A stretch of 31,281 nucleotides of DNA from Apostichopus parvimensis (Eukaryota; Echinodermata; Holothuroidea; Aspidochirotida; Stichopodidae): positions 254,985 to 286,265 of the forward strand of contig KN882320.1 of the NCBI GenBank assembly GCA_000934455.1, given 5' to 3'. Shown piece by piece: positions 9,901 through 19,269 of this stretch. The notes under the pieces are model-generated. The model had not been told where the DNA came from. It saw nothing but the letters and a program-made list of their open reading frames with translations, and ran no database searches. The position numbers and the translations under genes are program-made. Each line of letters opens with the position of its first letter. The first letter of the stretch is position 1.

Positions 9901-11169
9901 TAAAAATAAATTGAGGGTATGGAAATGCAAAATGGACTGAGGGCAGTGTCTTGATTTTTTAACTTTTTTCTTCACAATTCTACAACATATCCAGATTAAT
10001 TTTGTGCCTTCATTGTCCTTTCAGAGTACATAACAAACATTTTAAACTGTCTTGTTTCTTTGTAGGTACTTTGATGCTTTCTCAGTGTTCCAAGTCGGTT
10101 CTGATGGGCTGATACACCATCATAGGCTGGACAAGGTATTATAGTTTACTCTAGCTTTTATTGTGTGGTATTTTTTGTGTGTGTGTGGAGCATTGTGATG
10201 AAATGAAACGGGCAGAACGGCTTGCGATCTAAGGATTGGAAGTCGACTACTAGCCAGGTTATTATGTTGTGTCTTTGGGCAAGGCAGTTAATCTTCTTTT
10301 TGCCTCTCTTTACCCAGGGGTATACATGGAGACCTGCGAGGTAACTTGTAAATACAGTTGGGTACCCATGTTTGTTGCTGCATGGTATGGGAATTCCTCA
10401 AGGGGACAAGTAGATGTGGCCCACTGTAGTGTTCAAGGGGTGACTGCTTGAAATGTGCACAACTTGATGTATGGATTTATGACAAGTAATTGATGACACT
10501 TACAGTATTGTGTTTTTATGAGTTTATGACTATGTTGAGTTTAAGCTAGAGGTGCCACACGTTTTGGTTAATACAGATTGTCTGTTTTTAATAGTCGTAA
10601 GCATTTAATCTGGTGTTAATGGAAAGTTTAAAAATACTGAATTAGTGTGTCCAATGTTTATCTCTCAGGTTTATTGTGATGATGGTTCAGAATTCTTCTG
10701 TGTAACACAGTATATAAGGTCCTGTTCAACTGAAACTATGCTGTACTGTATGTTCTATACTACACTATTATATACTCAAGTTTTCTGGCCCCTGAATGCC
10801 AAACTTCATACTCTTCTATTCAATGATATCCTATAATATAATATACTGTAAAAATTATATACGATAAGATACTATACTGTACTATACTGTACTTTAATAT
10901 ACTACACTGTAAAATACTAAACTGTAATATAGTACTGTAAATTCTACACTACACTAAAATATACTATCCTATTCTATCCTATCCTATCCTATAGTGTTCT
11001 GGCCCCAAAATGCAACACTTCGTCTGCATTTTTCTTCCTTCAGATGATACCAGACTCAGAGAAAGTCAAAGAGCCATCCTTGGTGACCAGAATTGGGATT
11101 GCTTTAGGCTTGGTACGACCACCTGCAATAAGTACCAATTGGATGACTGGAGATCCTCACCAGGTGTAA
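3783..11169 (+). CDS. C6orf136: C6orf136-like protein (DUF2358), six exons, complete
   Basis: The spliced CDS joins 3783..3914, 6260..7021, 7439..7527, 8769..8963, 10066..10135 and 11044..11169. All introns are GT-AG, the phases agree and the total is 1374 nt (457 aa plus stop). Residues 1-44 are rich in Arg and Ser with no acidic residue before about position 34, like a mitochondrial presequence. Residues 45-298 form a polar, low-complexity exon of unknown role with a short helical-looking stretch (ILKDPMAIKEMIEEKVREV). Residues about 287-416 match the DUF2358 fold of C6orf136 in order: LMFHRLSEEMPNFFEQSHDY, YSQDLEF, LKGVPLHSF, YDAFS-like YFDAFSVF, and GLIHHHRLDKV. The C-terminus (LVTRIGIALGLV) is also C6orf136-like. 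The family has a SnoaL/NTF2-like shape but no established function, so mitochondrial location is inferred from the presequence. An in-frame TGA at 3750-3752 with no other ATG in between supports the start. The gene is convergent with DUSP12. Confidence 0.88.
5712..5800 (+). repeat. tRNA-derived SINE-like fragment
   Basis: GGTTGAGTGGATAAAGGC resembles a pol III A box of a Leu/Ser-type tRNA, and GGAAAGTTTGAGCCCTA about 50 bp downstream resembles a B box. The acceptor stem is not conserved, so this is not a functional tRNA. Confidence 0.45.
5900..6046 (-). repeat. CAGGG-family MITE, inverted copy
   Basis: Read on the - strand it follows the same order as the copies at 8209 and 16800: TTTATTCAGTATCGCATC, GGGCAAATTGCTATATA, GCAAAGATGTGTAGCA, TTTACACAAGAACCA and ACACTAAATTATTC. 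The terminal CAGGG is eroded. Confidence 0.6.
6260..7021 (+). CDS. C6orf136: C6orf136-like exon 2 (long polar region)
   Basis: The acceptor is a pyrimidine-rich tract ending CCCCATAG, and the in-frame TAG lies in the intron directly before the exon. The exon is 254 codons and runs to GAAGAG|GTTGGT. It carries an Arg-rich start (RRRRASVRPLR), a possible helix and a Ser/Gly/Asp-rich stretch. The last ~12 residues (LELMFHRLSEE) begin the DUF2358 domain. GTAGCG at 7026 is an alternative donor, but it would add a partial codon and break the match to the next exon. Confidence 0.85.
7022..7438 (+). other. Intron 2 of the C6orf136-like gene
   Basis: This 417-bp AT-rich intron ends in a long T-rich acceptor tract. 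I see no repeat or regulatory element in it. Confidence 0.75.
7439..7527 (+). CDS. C6orf136: C6orf136-like exon 3
   Basis: The acceptor TTTTCCAG and donor AAA|GTGAGT are both strong. The exon encodes MPNFFEQSHDYGMYSQDLEF followed by a short GVKTK tail, matching the 'F...HDYS-YS-DVEF' segment that opens DUF2358 proteins. It ends in phase 2. Confidence 0.9.
7710..7785 (-). repeat. tRNA-derived SINE head (Thr-like)
   Basis: On the - strand TAGCGCTCAGTCCGTAGAGC is a good A box/D arm, ACTCGTAACC resembles an anticodon loop with CGT, and GGTTTTAATCACC is a decayed B box. Base changes break the tRNA stems, so it is a SINE or pseudo-tRNA. Confidence 0.55.
8209..8375 (+). repeat. CAGGG-family MITE, copy in intron 3
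   Basis: It begins CAGTGAATAATCTATCC and ends AAATCATTCCCTG, giving imperfect terminal inverted repeats. Internal blocks (GATGTATAGCAGT, TTTGTACACAGGAACAA, TGCTGTGCAAAA) match the copies at 16800, 29941 and, inverted, 5900. Confidence 0.65.
8769..8963 (+). CDS. C6orf136: C6orf136-like exon 4
   Basis: The acceptor is GCTTTGTAG and the donor ACAG|GTGAGC. The exon encodes the central DUF2358 segment: LAAYKATVQSLK, then AHLELLRMTMQPEDGTIQAR, then WRLKGVPLHSFVLRP. The 'W-L-G-P' pattern is typical of C6orf136. It ends in phase 2. Confidence 0.92.
8964..10065 (+). other. Intron 4 of the C6orf136-like gene
   Basis: This 1102-bp intron has a poly-G run near 9342-9352. No repeat family or coding sequence is recognised. 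Confidence 0.7.
10066..10135 (+). CDS. C6orf136: C6orf136-like exon 5
   Basis: The acceptor is TTTCTTTGTAG and the donor ACAAG|GTATTA. The exon encodes YFDAFSVFQVGSDGLIHHHR then LDKV, the most conserved DUF2358 tail motif (Y-D-FS...GLI-HH-LDKV). It ends in phase 0. Confidence 0.92.
10205..10440 (+). repeat. SINE with conserved core-like tail
   Basis: GCGATCTAAGGATTGGAAGT and CCAGGTTAT look like a decayed tRNA-derived head. They are followed by TTTGGGCAAGGCAGTTAATC and CCCAGGGGTATACATGG, a core and tail order seen in dispersed deuterostome SINEs. The match is by eye only. Confidence 0.5.
10845..10995. repeat. TA-rich microsatellite-like block
   Basis: It contains repeated words TATACTGTAC, AATATACTACACTGTAAAAT and then TATCC (TCCTA) tandem units. 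Units are imperfect and of mixed length. Confidence 0.7.
11044..11169 (+). CDS. C6orf136: C6orf136-like exon 6 with stop codon
   Basis: The acceptor is TTCTTCCTTCAG. The exon encodes 41 residues (MIPDSEKVKEPSLVTRIGIA, then LGLVRPP and a short tail) and ends at TAA 11167-11169. The last codons and the stop lie inside the first unit of a 23-bp tandem repeat, so the C-terminus has been shaped by a minisatellite. Confidence 0.85.
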   Translation: MIPDSEKVKEPSLVTRIGIALGLVRPPAISTNWMTGDPHQV

Positions 11170-11233
11170 CCCAAGACCATTACCAGGGGTAACCCAAGAC
11201 CCTTCCCAGGGGTAACCCAAGACCCTTCCCAGG
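11159..11233 (+). repeat. 23-bp tandem repeat overlapping the C6orf136 stop codon
   Basis: There are three units of the form CCAGG.GTAACCCAAGACC plus 4-5 bp, followed by a partial fourth. The TAA stop of the C6orf136-like gene is the GTAA of the first unit. Two units recur at 13428-13480 right after the N gap. Confidence 0.85.
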
Positions 11234-13377
11234 TGTGACAGCATACTAATTCACTCATCAAACTGTTTAATGGTGTACCACATTCTTTGTGTCATCCTAC
11301 AACACACCATGAAAATTAATCTGCTCTTCAAAAGTACATAGTATCACATTGTCATTGTGTCGATAGGATCATTCTATATGTGTTTGAAGTGTTTTTCAAG
11401 ATTGACTTTTTCATTTGTGAAGTTGGTGCAATTTTTTTTTTACTTTCAAAGCTGCCAGTGAAAAGTAATGGTTGAATGTGAAACATTTACTGAATCGCAT
11501 TCGTGACAATTAGGGGCGCTTTGGCATACTGACTAGTGCAAAGTTGAGTCAGAGGCTCCCAAAGCATTCTCAGGTTGAGATGTGGGAGGTATTTCCTCTT
11601 GGTCACAAATGATGCTAGTTTCTTCCAAGCAGCCAATTGCAATTCTTTGCTTGTATGTAGTAACCAGGGCTGCTGGTTGGGTCACTCAGCTGCTAGCAAA
11701 TCATGCCCAAAGCCTTTCTCAAATCTGTGAAAGCAAGGAGGATCTGATCCTCCAAGGGCGATCAAGATTGTAGTGTGGACGCTCGGTGGATCAATCGACC
11801 CGAATTCTCTGATTACTGGACCTTGTCACTTCTACATAAACTGAAAACAGAAGTAATAATACGAGGATACAGAACAAAGCACTCACAGTGAATTGGAAAC
11901 AATCATCGTGACCTTTTCGTGATTTTGTGATGTTCTCCGTCCGACCTCGATCCACCTTGTGTTCCCAAATCCGAGTTCAGCTTTATTACCTCTCTGGGAT
12001 CCTGATGCTCCCTTAGTTTCGATTGTGAACAAGGCTCCAGTGATTTTCGTTGATGGTGTGTAGTAATGAATCGACTGAAAACGTGAGCCTTCAACATCAA
12101 GGGCAGAAGGAAGTGTCTACAATTCCAATGCTTCTCCATTGCCAAGACTCTTACTAGTCATAGTAGAAACTGAGCTTGTGTTCTTGCACTCTGGATAGTA
12201 CATACCAAGAATGCATCTTTCTTTTGTGCTATTTTTATCTTTTTTTGTCCAAAATGATTGACTGTTTGGTTTGCAAAGAGAACCAAGAATAGAATAATTT
12301 TTGCCTCATTTGGTGATGGTCTTAATAGGACTTGCTTCATATGATTGTGATATTAAAACAAAAGGTGAAAATCAACTTTGGGATTTCACAGTGAAGATTC
12401 TTTTCTCATTTCCTAAACAATGTCAACGGCATATACCTATTCTGGCATCGCAAATAATTTTTTTTGGAGGAGGGGGAGGGGGTATGGGTTGCTGATAGCT
12501 ATAACCTAGTGTTTGTTGACCTTGTCCCAGTTGTCCTGATGTAAAGCAAGTAGTGTGTATGTATCACTTTCCAATTAATGTCACCCAATTGGTGGTTGCA
12601 TAGGTTATGCTACAGTTTCATTTTGACAAAAGTAAAAAGAAAAATTCAAGTTGCAATAATTAATCTGTATTAATTGTGTTTTATGGAAAAGGGAATGCGT
12701 TGTCTTCAGAGTGAAAACTTGAATTTATCGTGTCTTGGGGAAATTGTGGGTTTGGAGATTGAAATAATTAGCCATGTTCAGTTATTGCATGGTCAATATT
12801 CTACATGTATTATTCCATTGTTAGGATATTCTGAAAATATACAGTGACTGTTGCCATGTGTTACTTATTCATCACAACTCCAGGTATATTAATTACAGTA
12901 TTATATAATATTTCTAACAATGCTAATAAGTGTAGCTTGTTACCTATCTGGGTAGGACTCTTTGAAGCAAACTTTTCCAGTATTCAGAATTGTGTGTGTA
13001 TTTGTTGGTGCATATTTTTGTCCGGACAACTACTGTCAAAAGAATTGAACTTTGTTTGTTGATGGTCTTGGTCACATGTTTGTTTTGATGAAACTATAGC
13101 TTGAAACTTTCTTCAATATTTGGTAGACTATTAACTGAAATATTTACTTGTTATTAACAGAGGAATGTTGCACACCTGTAGTTTGACAAATAAGTGTATT
13201 GTAAACAATTGTAAGATAAGACGTAATGGTAATAATGTTAAAAGGTGCTCGGAACTACCTCTGGGGTAGCCTATTCTATAATGTTATATGCTACTGGTTA
13301 TGAGGTACTACAGGAACCTATGAGGTAGGATATGTGTTTACACAGGCCCTTATCTAGGGAAAGGGGCGGGGGGGGGG
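11184..13377 (+). repeat. Long direct duplication, copy 1 (left of gap)
   Basis: It is collinear with 13428-15012 with scattered substitutions and small indels. It runs from the TACCAGGGGTAACCC minisatellite to the run GGGAAAGGGGC at the gap. About 570 bp (11712 to about 12282) is present only in this copy. Confidence 0.92.
11712..12282. other. Segment present only in duplication copy 1
   Basis: Copy 2 jumps from CATGCCCAAA (ending 13920) to CCAATAGTTTTGCCTT, skipping this stretch. CCAA occurs at both edges, so either an insertion in copy 1 or a deletion in copy 2 is possible. No transposon ends or coding sequence were recognised. Confidence 0.8.
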
Positions 13378-13427
13378 NNNNNNNNNNNNNNNNNNNNNNN
13401 NNNNNNNNNNNNNNNNNNNNNNNNNNN
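13378..13427. other. Assembly gap (50 N)
   Basis: Exactly 50 N separate the two copies of the duplication. The left side ends in a poly-G run, a plausible sequencing stop. Confidence 0.98.
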
Positions 13428-15012
13428 TACCAGGGGTAACCCAAGACCCTTCCCAGGGGTAACCCAAGACCCTTCCCAGGTGTGACAGCATACTAATTCA
13501 CTCATCAAACTGTTTAATGGTGCACCACATTCTTTGTGTCATCCTACAACACACCATGAAAATTAATCTGCTCTTCAAAAATACATAGTATCACATATTC
13601 ATTGTGTCGATGGGATCATTCTATATATGTTTGAAGTGTTTTTCTAGTTTGACTTTCTCATTTATGAAGTTGGTGCAATTTTTGTTTCTTTTACTTTCGA
13701 AGCTGCAAATAGAAAGTAATAGTTGAATGTTAAACATTAACATTAACATGCGTGACAATTAGGGGCTCTTTGGCATTCTCAGGTTGAGATGCAGGAGGGG
13801 TTTCCTCTTGGTCACAAACGATGCTAGTTTCTTCCAAGGTGCCAATTGCACTCCTTTGCTTGTTGGTAGTAACAGTGGCTGCTGGTTGGGTCACTCAGCT
13901 GCTAGCAGATCATGCCCAAACCAATAGTTTTGCCTTGTTTTGGTGATGGTCTTAATAGGACTTGCTTCATATGATTAAAACAGGTGAAAATCCACTTTGG
14001 GATTTCACAGTGAAGTTTCTTTTCTCATTTCCTAAAAAATGTCAACGTCGTATACCTATTCTGGCATCGCAAATAATTTTTGTTTTTGGAGGAGGAGGAG
14101 GGGGAGGAGGTATGGGCTGCTGATAGCTATTACCTGGTGTTTGTTGGCCTTGTCCCAGTTGTCCTGATATCAAACATCTAGTGTGTATGTATCACTTTCC
14201 AATCAATGTCACCCAATTGGTGGCTGCATAGGTTATGCTACAGTTTCATTTTGACAAAAGTAAAAAAAAAAATTCGAGTTGCAATAACTAATCTGTATTA
14301 ATTGTGTTTTATGGAAAAAGGGAATGCGTTGTCTTCTGAGTGAAAAATTGAATTTCTTGTTTCGTGGGGAAATTGTGGGTGTGGAGTTGGTAATTATTAG
14401 CCAGGTTCAGTTATCGCATGGTCAATATTGTACATGTATGATTCAATTGTTAGGATATTCTGAAAATATACAGTGAATGTTGCCATGTGTTACTTATTCG
14501 TTACTACTCCAGGTATATTAAATTACAGTATGATATAATATTTCTAACAATGCTAATAAGTGTAGCTTGTGACCTATCTGGGTAGGACTCTTTGAAGCAA
14601 ACTTTTCCAGTATTCAGAAGTGTGTGTGAATTTGTTGGTGCATATTTTTGTCTGGACAACTACTGTCAAAAGAATTGAACTTTGTTTGTTGATGGTCTTG
14701 GTGACATGTTTGTTTTAATGAAACCACAGCTTGAAACTTTCTTCTATATGTTAGTCTATGAACTGAAATATTTACTTGTTATTAATAGAGAAATGTTGCA
14801 CACCTGTAATTTGTCAAATAAGTGTATTGTAAACAATTGTAAAATAAGACATTATGGTAATAATGTTAAAAGGTGCTGGGAACTACCTTTCGGGTAGCCT
14901 ATTCTATAATGTTATATGCTACTGGTCATGAGGTACTACAGTACTACAGGAAGCTATGAGGTAGGATATGTGTTTACCCAGACCCTAATCTAGGGAAAGG
15001 GGCTGGGGAGGG
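13428..15012 (+). repeat. Long direct duplication, copy 2 (right of gap)
   Basis: It starts at the first base after the gap with the same sequence as 11184 onward and follows copy 1 as far as GGGAAAGGGGC, where copy 1 meets the gap. Beyond this the sequence is unique. Confidence 0.92.
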
Positions 15013-16463
15013 GGTGGGGAAGGGGTCTAGGTCCTCTCTCAAAATCAATTATATCAAAATGTCTATAAAAGCGATGTAGTGAGTCATGTGTGTTGAGATG
15101 GATATTAGACTCTTAACACTAGATAAGAGTATATTCAAAGCAATACTGAACCGGAGAACACTACTACACTAACTGTTGATGTTGGAATGGTGGCGTGACT
15201 TAATTGGGAATATTTGGTAAAAACATACTTAATTCATTTCCAGGACATTTTCAAAGCCCTACTTAATACAGCCAGCAGTACTTATGGTGATAGCAAATGT
15301 TCCCTTTTCAGTTCTTGGGGTTTGAAAGCTAGCAATTGGCTTCCCTGAATTGAGGGTCCTGTTAATACCCTTGTGTCATTCGTCTACCGATGACACATCA
15401 TTCCCGGCAATCTGATGTTAATTCTCGTCTTGGCAACGCCCATTCTTTGTGGAATGCAAACTAGGAGTAGGCCTACTGCTTGACTGTACGGCTGGAGTTT
15501 GTATAGACTTCATAAATCAACACGCACAATATTAAAGAATGAGCCATATTTGTTTTGTTTTTTTCATGTTACACAAATATCTTGTGGTTCTACATACAGA
15601 CCACTGGTTATGTAGGTGGAAATCCCCTCTCCCCCCCCCCTCGCCCCATTCCTTATAACCTAGTTATGGGTCTGTGTACAACATTCACTATGATGAACTT
15701 CTGCAACTAATGAGGGGAAGTACATGGCAGCATTCATTACATTTTCTTCAACTTTTTTCATACAAACTTGCGGTATGCCAAGTTTATACTGCTTTCGATA
15801 TGGTGCTCTTTGATGGAACAATGTATGTACTGTTGAATGTATATCTATGGTGTGTCTCTGTATATTGTATGTTAGTCAGCACCATCCTCAAAGGTGTAAA
15901 AACATAGAGATTAAAATGCATGGATTTTATTCCATAGAATTATTAAATCATTAAATAATCACCATATTTAACAAAGATATTCTTTACTCAGTTCTTCCAA
16001 TTTTAAATACAGTCCTCTGTAACCACTTCCTTAAACTTGATGCTAGAAAAATACCCAAAAATAGTGTGCACCTGTTATGCTTCTTTCACTGCCAACCATA
16101 ACATTTCCTTGTGGCAGTGGTTTCACTTAACCCCCTGTGTATATATGGTTGTAGGGTTACCTTGCTGCTGAAGAAAGGAGGATAGGTCGACGTGGCCTTT
16201 GTAGAAGGGTATATGTCGGGGATTCCCTCCTCCCCGTTATGGAGAGAAATTAATTTGAAGAGTTACATACATTAATACATTTCCAGATTTCAAGTTAAAA
16301 AGCACAATCGTAGTTGAAGGAATGTTATGATTGACAATTTGCCTTTCTGAACTCAAATTTGGAGTAACAAAATGGTCAAATCAACATTGAGAAAGTATTA
16401 ATTAGAATTTTTTGTCTGACCTATGTAAAAGTCAGAAGCATGACAATAGATGGCTCATTGAAC

Positions 16464-16622
16464 CAGGGCCTTCAATATTCAAGGACACCCCCCCCCCTCA
16501 CCAAAGGTCCAGTCAGAAAGCCAGACAGAACTTTGTGGTGTTTTACATTTATGGCTGTTTAGATGAAGTACCCGAGCTCTCCCTCATGAACTGGCACCAC
16601 TAACTCCCTAGCTACACCGCTG
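16464..16622. mobile_element. Possible short hAT-like non-autonomous remnant
   Basis: The right end reads, on the - strand, CAGCGGTGTAGCTAGGGAG, which is very like a hAT terminus. The proposed left end CAGGGCCTTCAATATTCAAG with a C run is weaker, and no 8-bp target duplication was found. Confidence 0.35.
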
Positions 16623-16799
16623 GTACATGTTTCTGATATGTTTTAGTTGTCCTAGTTCTATCAAGTGATGCAAACCGGAACATTTTTAAACAGAAGCTCA
16701 TACCATGTTGTGTAACCCTGGGAAAGTAGCAGACAGAATTTCTTTCTGTAATATATCTGTTTAGGGGAGTGATACAATCAGTGATGTTTAGTGACTCGT

Positions 16800-16998
16800 C
16801 AGGGAATAATTTATCTGTTATCGCATTGCAAATTGCTATGTAAAATGGGCAAATTGCTATATAAAATGCTCAAATTGCTATACAAGTGTAGAGATGTATA
16901 GCAGTTTTACTGTACACAGGTACCAGAATATTTTGTAAGGGACCGTTCAGAGCCTTCTAAACTGCTATGCAAACTTCGAGGCACTGAATTATTTCCTG
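16800..16998 (+). repeat. CAGGG-family MITE, intergenic copy
   Basis: It begins CAGGGAATAATTTATCTG and ends GAATTATTTCCTG (terminal inverted repeats of ~13 bp with mismatches). The unit CAAATTGCTAT is repeated three times inside, so this copy has gained a small local expansion. Confidence 0.7.
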
Positions 16999-18960
16999 CT
17001 TGTTATTCCTAATGTTAGGGGAGATGTTTTCTATGTTCATATAAATATGAGAAATGAAGGCTTAATTCATTGTTTGTTTCACAATCTCTCACTAACAGGT
17101 CTTCTTTACTCAAGGTTAATGTTTGTATCTGGAAATTGCAATATTCAAATGACAGGTATATATATATATAAATATGTACAGAGGCAAAACAAGCATTTGG
17201 AAATAATTGATCTTTTATTGCAATAGCCATACATATCCTCAAATACACATCCACTTACAAAGAGAACATTAAAACTATTAAATCTGTAAAATGGATTTGG
17301 CACAATACTAGCTATATATCTAAAAAAATATTTTAAATTGTTGCACCTGTAATTTATTCATCTCAGTGGAAGAATATTCATGTGATATCAATTCACCCTT
17401 TTCATTTTTTTTTGGAGAATTTTAGTAAGACTGTATTGTTCACTTTTATGGGTTAAAAGCAAAAAGCCACAGCAAACTAACGAACTAACTATTACGAACA
17501 TTGCTGAATCAGTACGCGATCCGTTTACAAACTTTTCTTTAGACTACAATCATATTTATGCTGTAAAAGATCCAAGAGTAATTTCAGTAATATAAATATC
17601 ATTGTGTTACTATTTAAACAGCAATAGGTTTACATCTTTTCATTTTTCAAACTCTTGAAAATCTTGTTTTTAAGTCCCATGGTAATTGAAATTGTACTGC
17701 ATACTGTTACATGGACTAATAGTAATTATCAAGAATATTTCTGTCCAAATTAATTCATATTTCTATAAATATATGTTTTGTTGGATCTCATATCTCACTC
17801 CATGTTGTCAATGATGTATGTGATTATAAGGAAATTGCATGAACCTTGTAAAACCAGAAAGGTATCGGGCATTTTTTTTTTCTGCAGCTGGAAGCCTGCA
17901 ACGGCATTTAGATATTAGTTTTAAGACCAATATTGTATCACATCGCATGATTATTATCATAGATCAAAGGAGAAGTTAGTTTTGGACACATTATCAGTTC
18001 TATTCTTGCATGTATTGACCAATTTTGTGCATGCTTAAAGAAGTGAAGTGTGTTTTAAATTCAGTATCATCTTTACAGAGTTGTTGGTTACAAATAAATT
18101 GAAAGCATCTTGAACTTAATGTTTTGTAGTATAAAGTGTATCCAATTCACTCCGTATATCACCAGGTGTTATATATTCACAAAAAAAAAAAAAAAAACGT
18201 GTGTAGATAGATGGAGGAATGTTGATCTCTCCACAAATTTACTAAAGAGTTGTCTCAAAGTTGGTTCATTCTTTTCTTGTTTGAATCTGGTATTGACAGG
18301 GCTTTCATTAACCTCTGACAATATTAAGTAATGTACCGTGTGAGAATATCATCAAAATTATTACAAAAGTAGGACCGCAGCGCGTTACATGAGTGTCGAT
18401 TTGATAACATTTGCATTGTCACTATGGGTGAAAACAATACCATGTTTCTTTCACCAAGAACAAAACTCAATAATCAGTTGGCATGAGATGCTAGTCCCCA
18501 CCGCAGCCACCACTGGGACATGCCAACACTTGATTTTAATGCCCTGAAATATAATTATATAATTCCCTGCATTTGTCATTCTCGTTAAACTAAATCACCT
18601 TGCTTGTATGCTCAAATGGAGATTAACCAATATACAGTACACACACTAAATGTGCAACACAACCATATCTATCTTTGTTAGCGGAATAACATGGTACAAT
18701 CAATCACTGTACAATCACTGCAAGCAGGATACGCCTGACCATTCTTCTTATCGCCCATCCCAAGTACAAGCCCCATTTCTAAAGAGCCCAAGTTTCCAGG
18801 ACAACCCAGCTGTGTTGAACATGTTATTCAGGGATGAGCCTGGTGTAAAATAAAAATCACGGAACTTTGCAAAAATTGCTGTATAGGCTCCAGTTTGCGT
18901 ATACTACAGTGTGTTAGGATAATAGTTTTTGTCCCCGAGGTAGAAAAGAAATCACGGATA

Positions 18961-18978
18961 TTCCGCGAATTCGCGGAA
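18961..18978. other. Perfect 18-bp palindrome
   Basis: TTCCGCGAATTCGCGGAA is fully self-complementary. It lies about 200 bp past the DUSP12 stop codon, where it could be in the 3' UTR. As RNA it could form a 7-bp stem with an AAUU loop. The role is unknown. Confidence 0.8.
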
Positions 18979-19174
18979 AAAGCTCATGCCTGGTTATTGG
19001 ACGTTGAAGTTGCCAAGAATTGGTCACCATTTGCAACCAATCTCCAATATAGAGCAGAGATAAAACCCAGAAATTCACACATCTGATGGACTTTTGGTTA
19101 AAAACAATTTGCAAGCAACGGGATGGCATCTATACATCGGCAGGAAACCTGAAACGGACGGCTCTGGTATCTCA

Positions 19175-19269
19175 TCACCTTGGCAACTGTGGAATCTGTT
19201 GTCTGTCAACTCGGTTCTTGTGAATCTGAAATGCTGGGGTGATCCAGGCACCACAAGAGCATTGTTGAC
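19175..19269 (-). CDS. DUSP12: DUSP12 last coding exon
   Basis: The acceptor is ATCCTCCCAG. It encodes QQCSCGAWITPAFQIHKNR then VDRQQIPQLPR and the stop TGA at 19177-19175. It matches the conserved CSCGRWITPAFQIHKNRVD end of DUSP12, with Ala in place of the Arg after CSCG. Confidence 0.95.

Larger units (their letters stand above)
10136..11043 (+). other. Intron 5 of the C6orf136-like gene
   Basis: This 908-bp intron holds a SINE with a conserved core (about 10205-10440) and a TA-rich microsatellite-like block (about 10845-10995) before the acceptor. Confidence 0.7.
11170..19174. other. Intergenic region between convergent genes
   Basis: It contains the 3' UTR and flank of the C6orf136-like gene, the split duplication (11184-13377, 13428-15012), the gap, AT-rich unique sequence, a MITE (16800-16998), simple repeats and, at its right end on the - strand, the expected DUSP12 3' UTR. 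No coding gene is supported. No clear AATAAA could be assigned to either gene. Confidence 0.6.
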
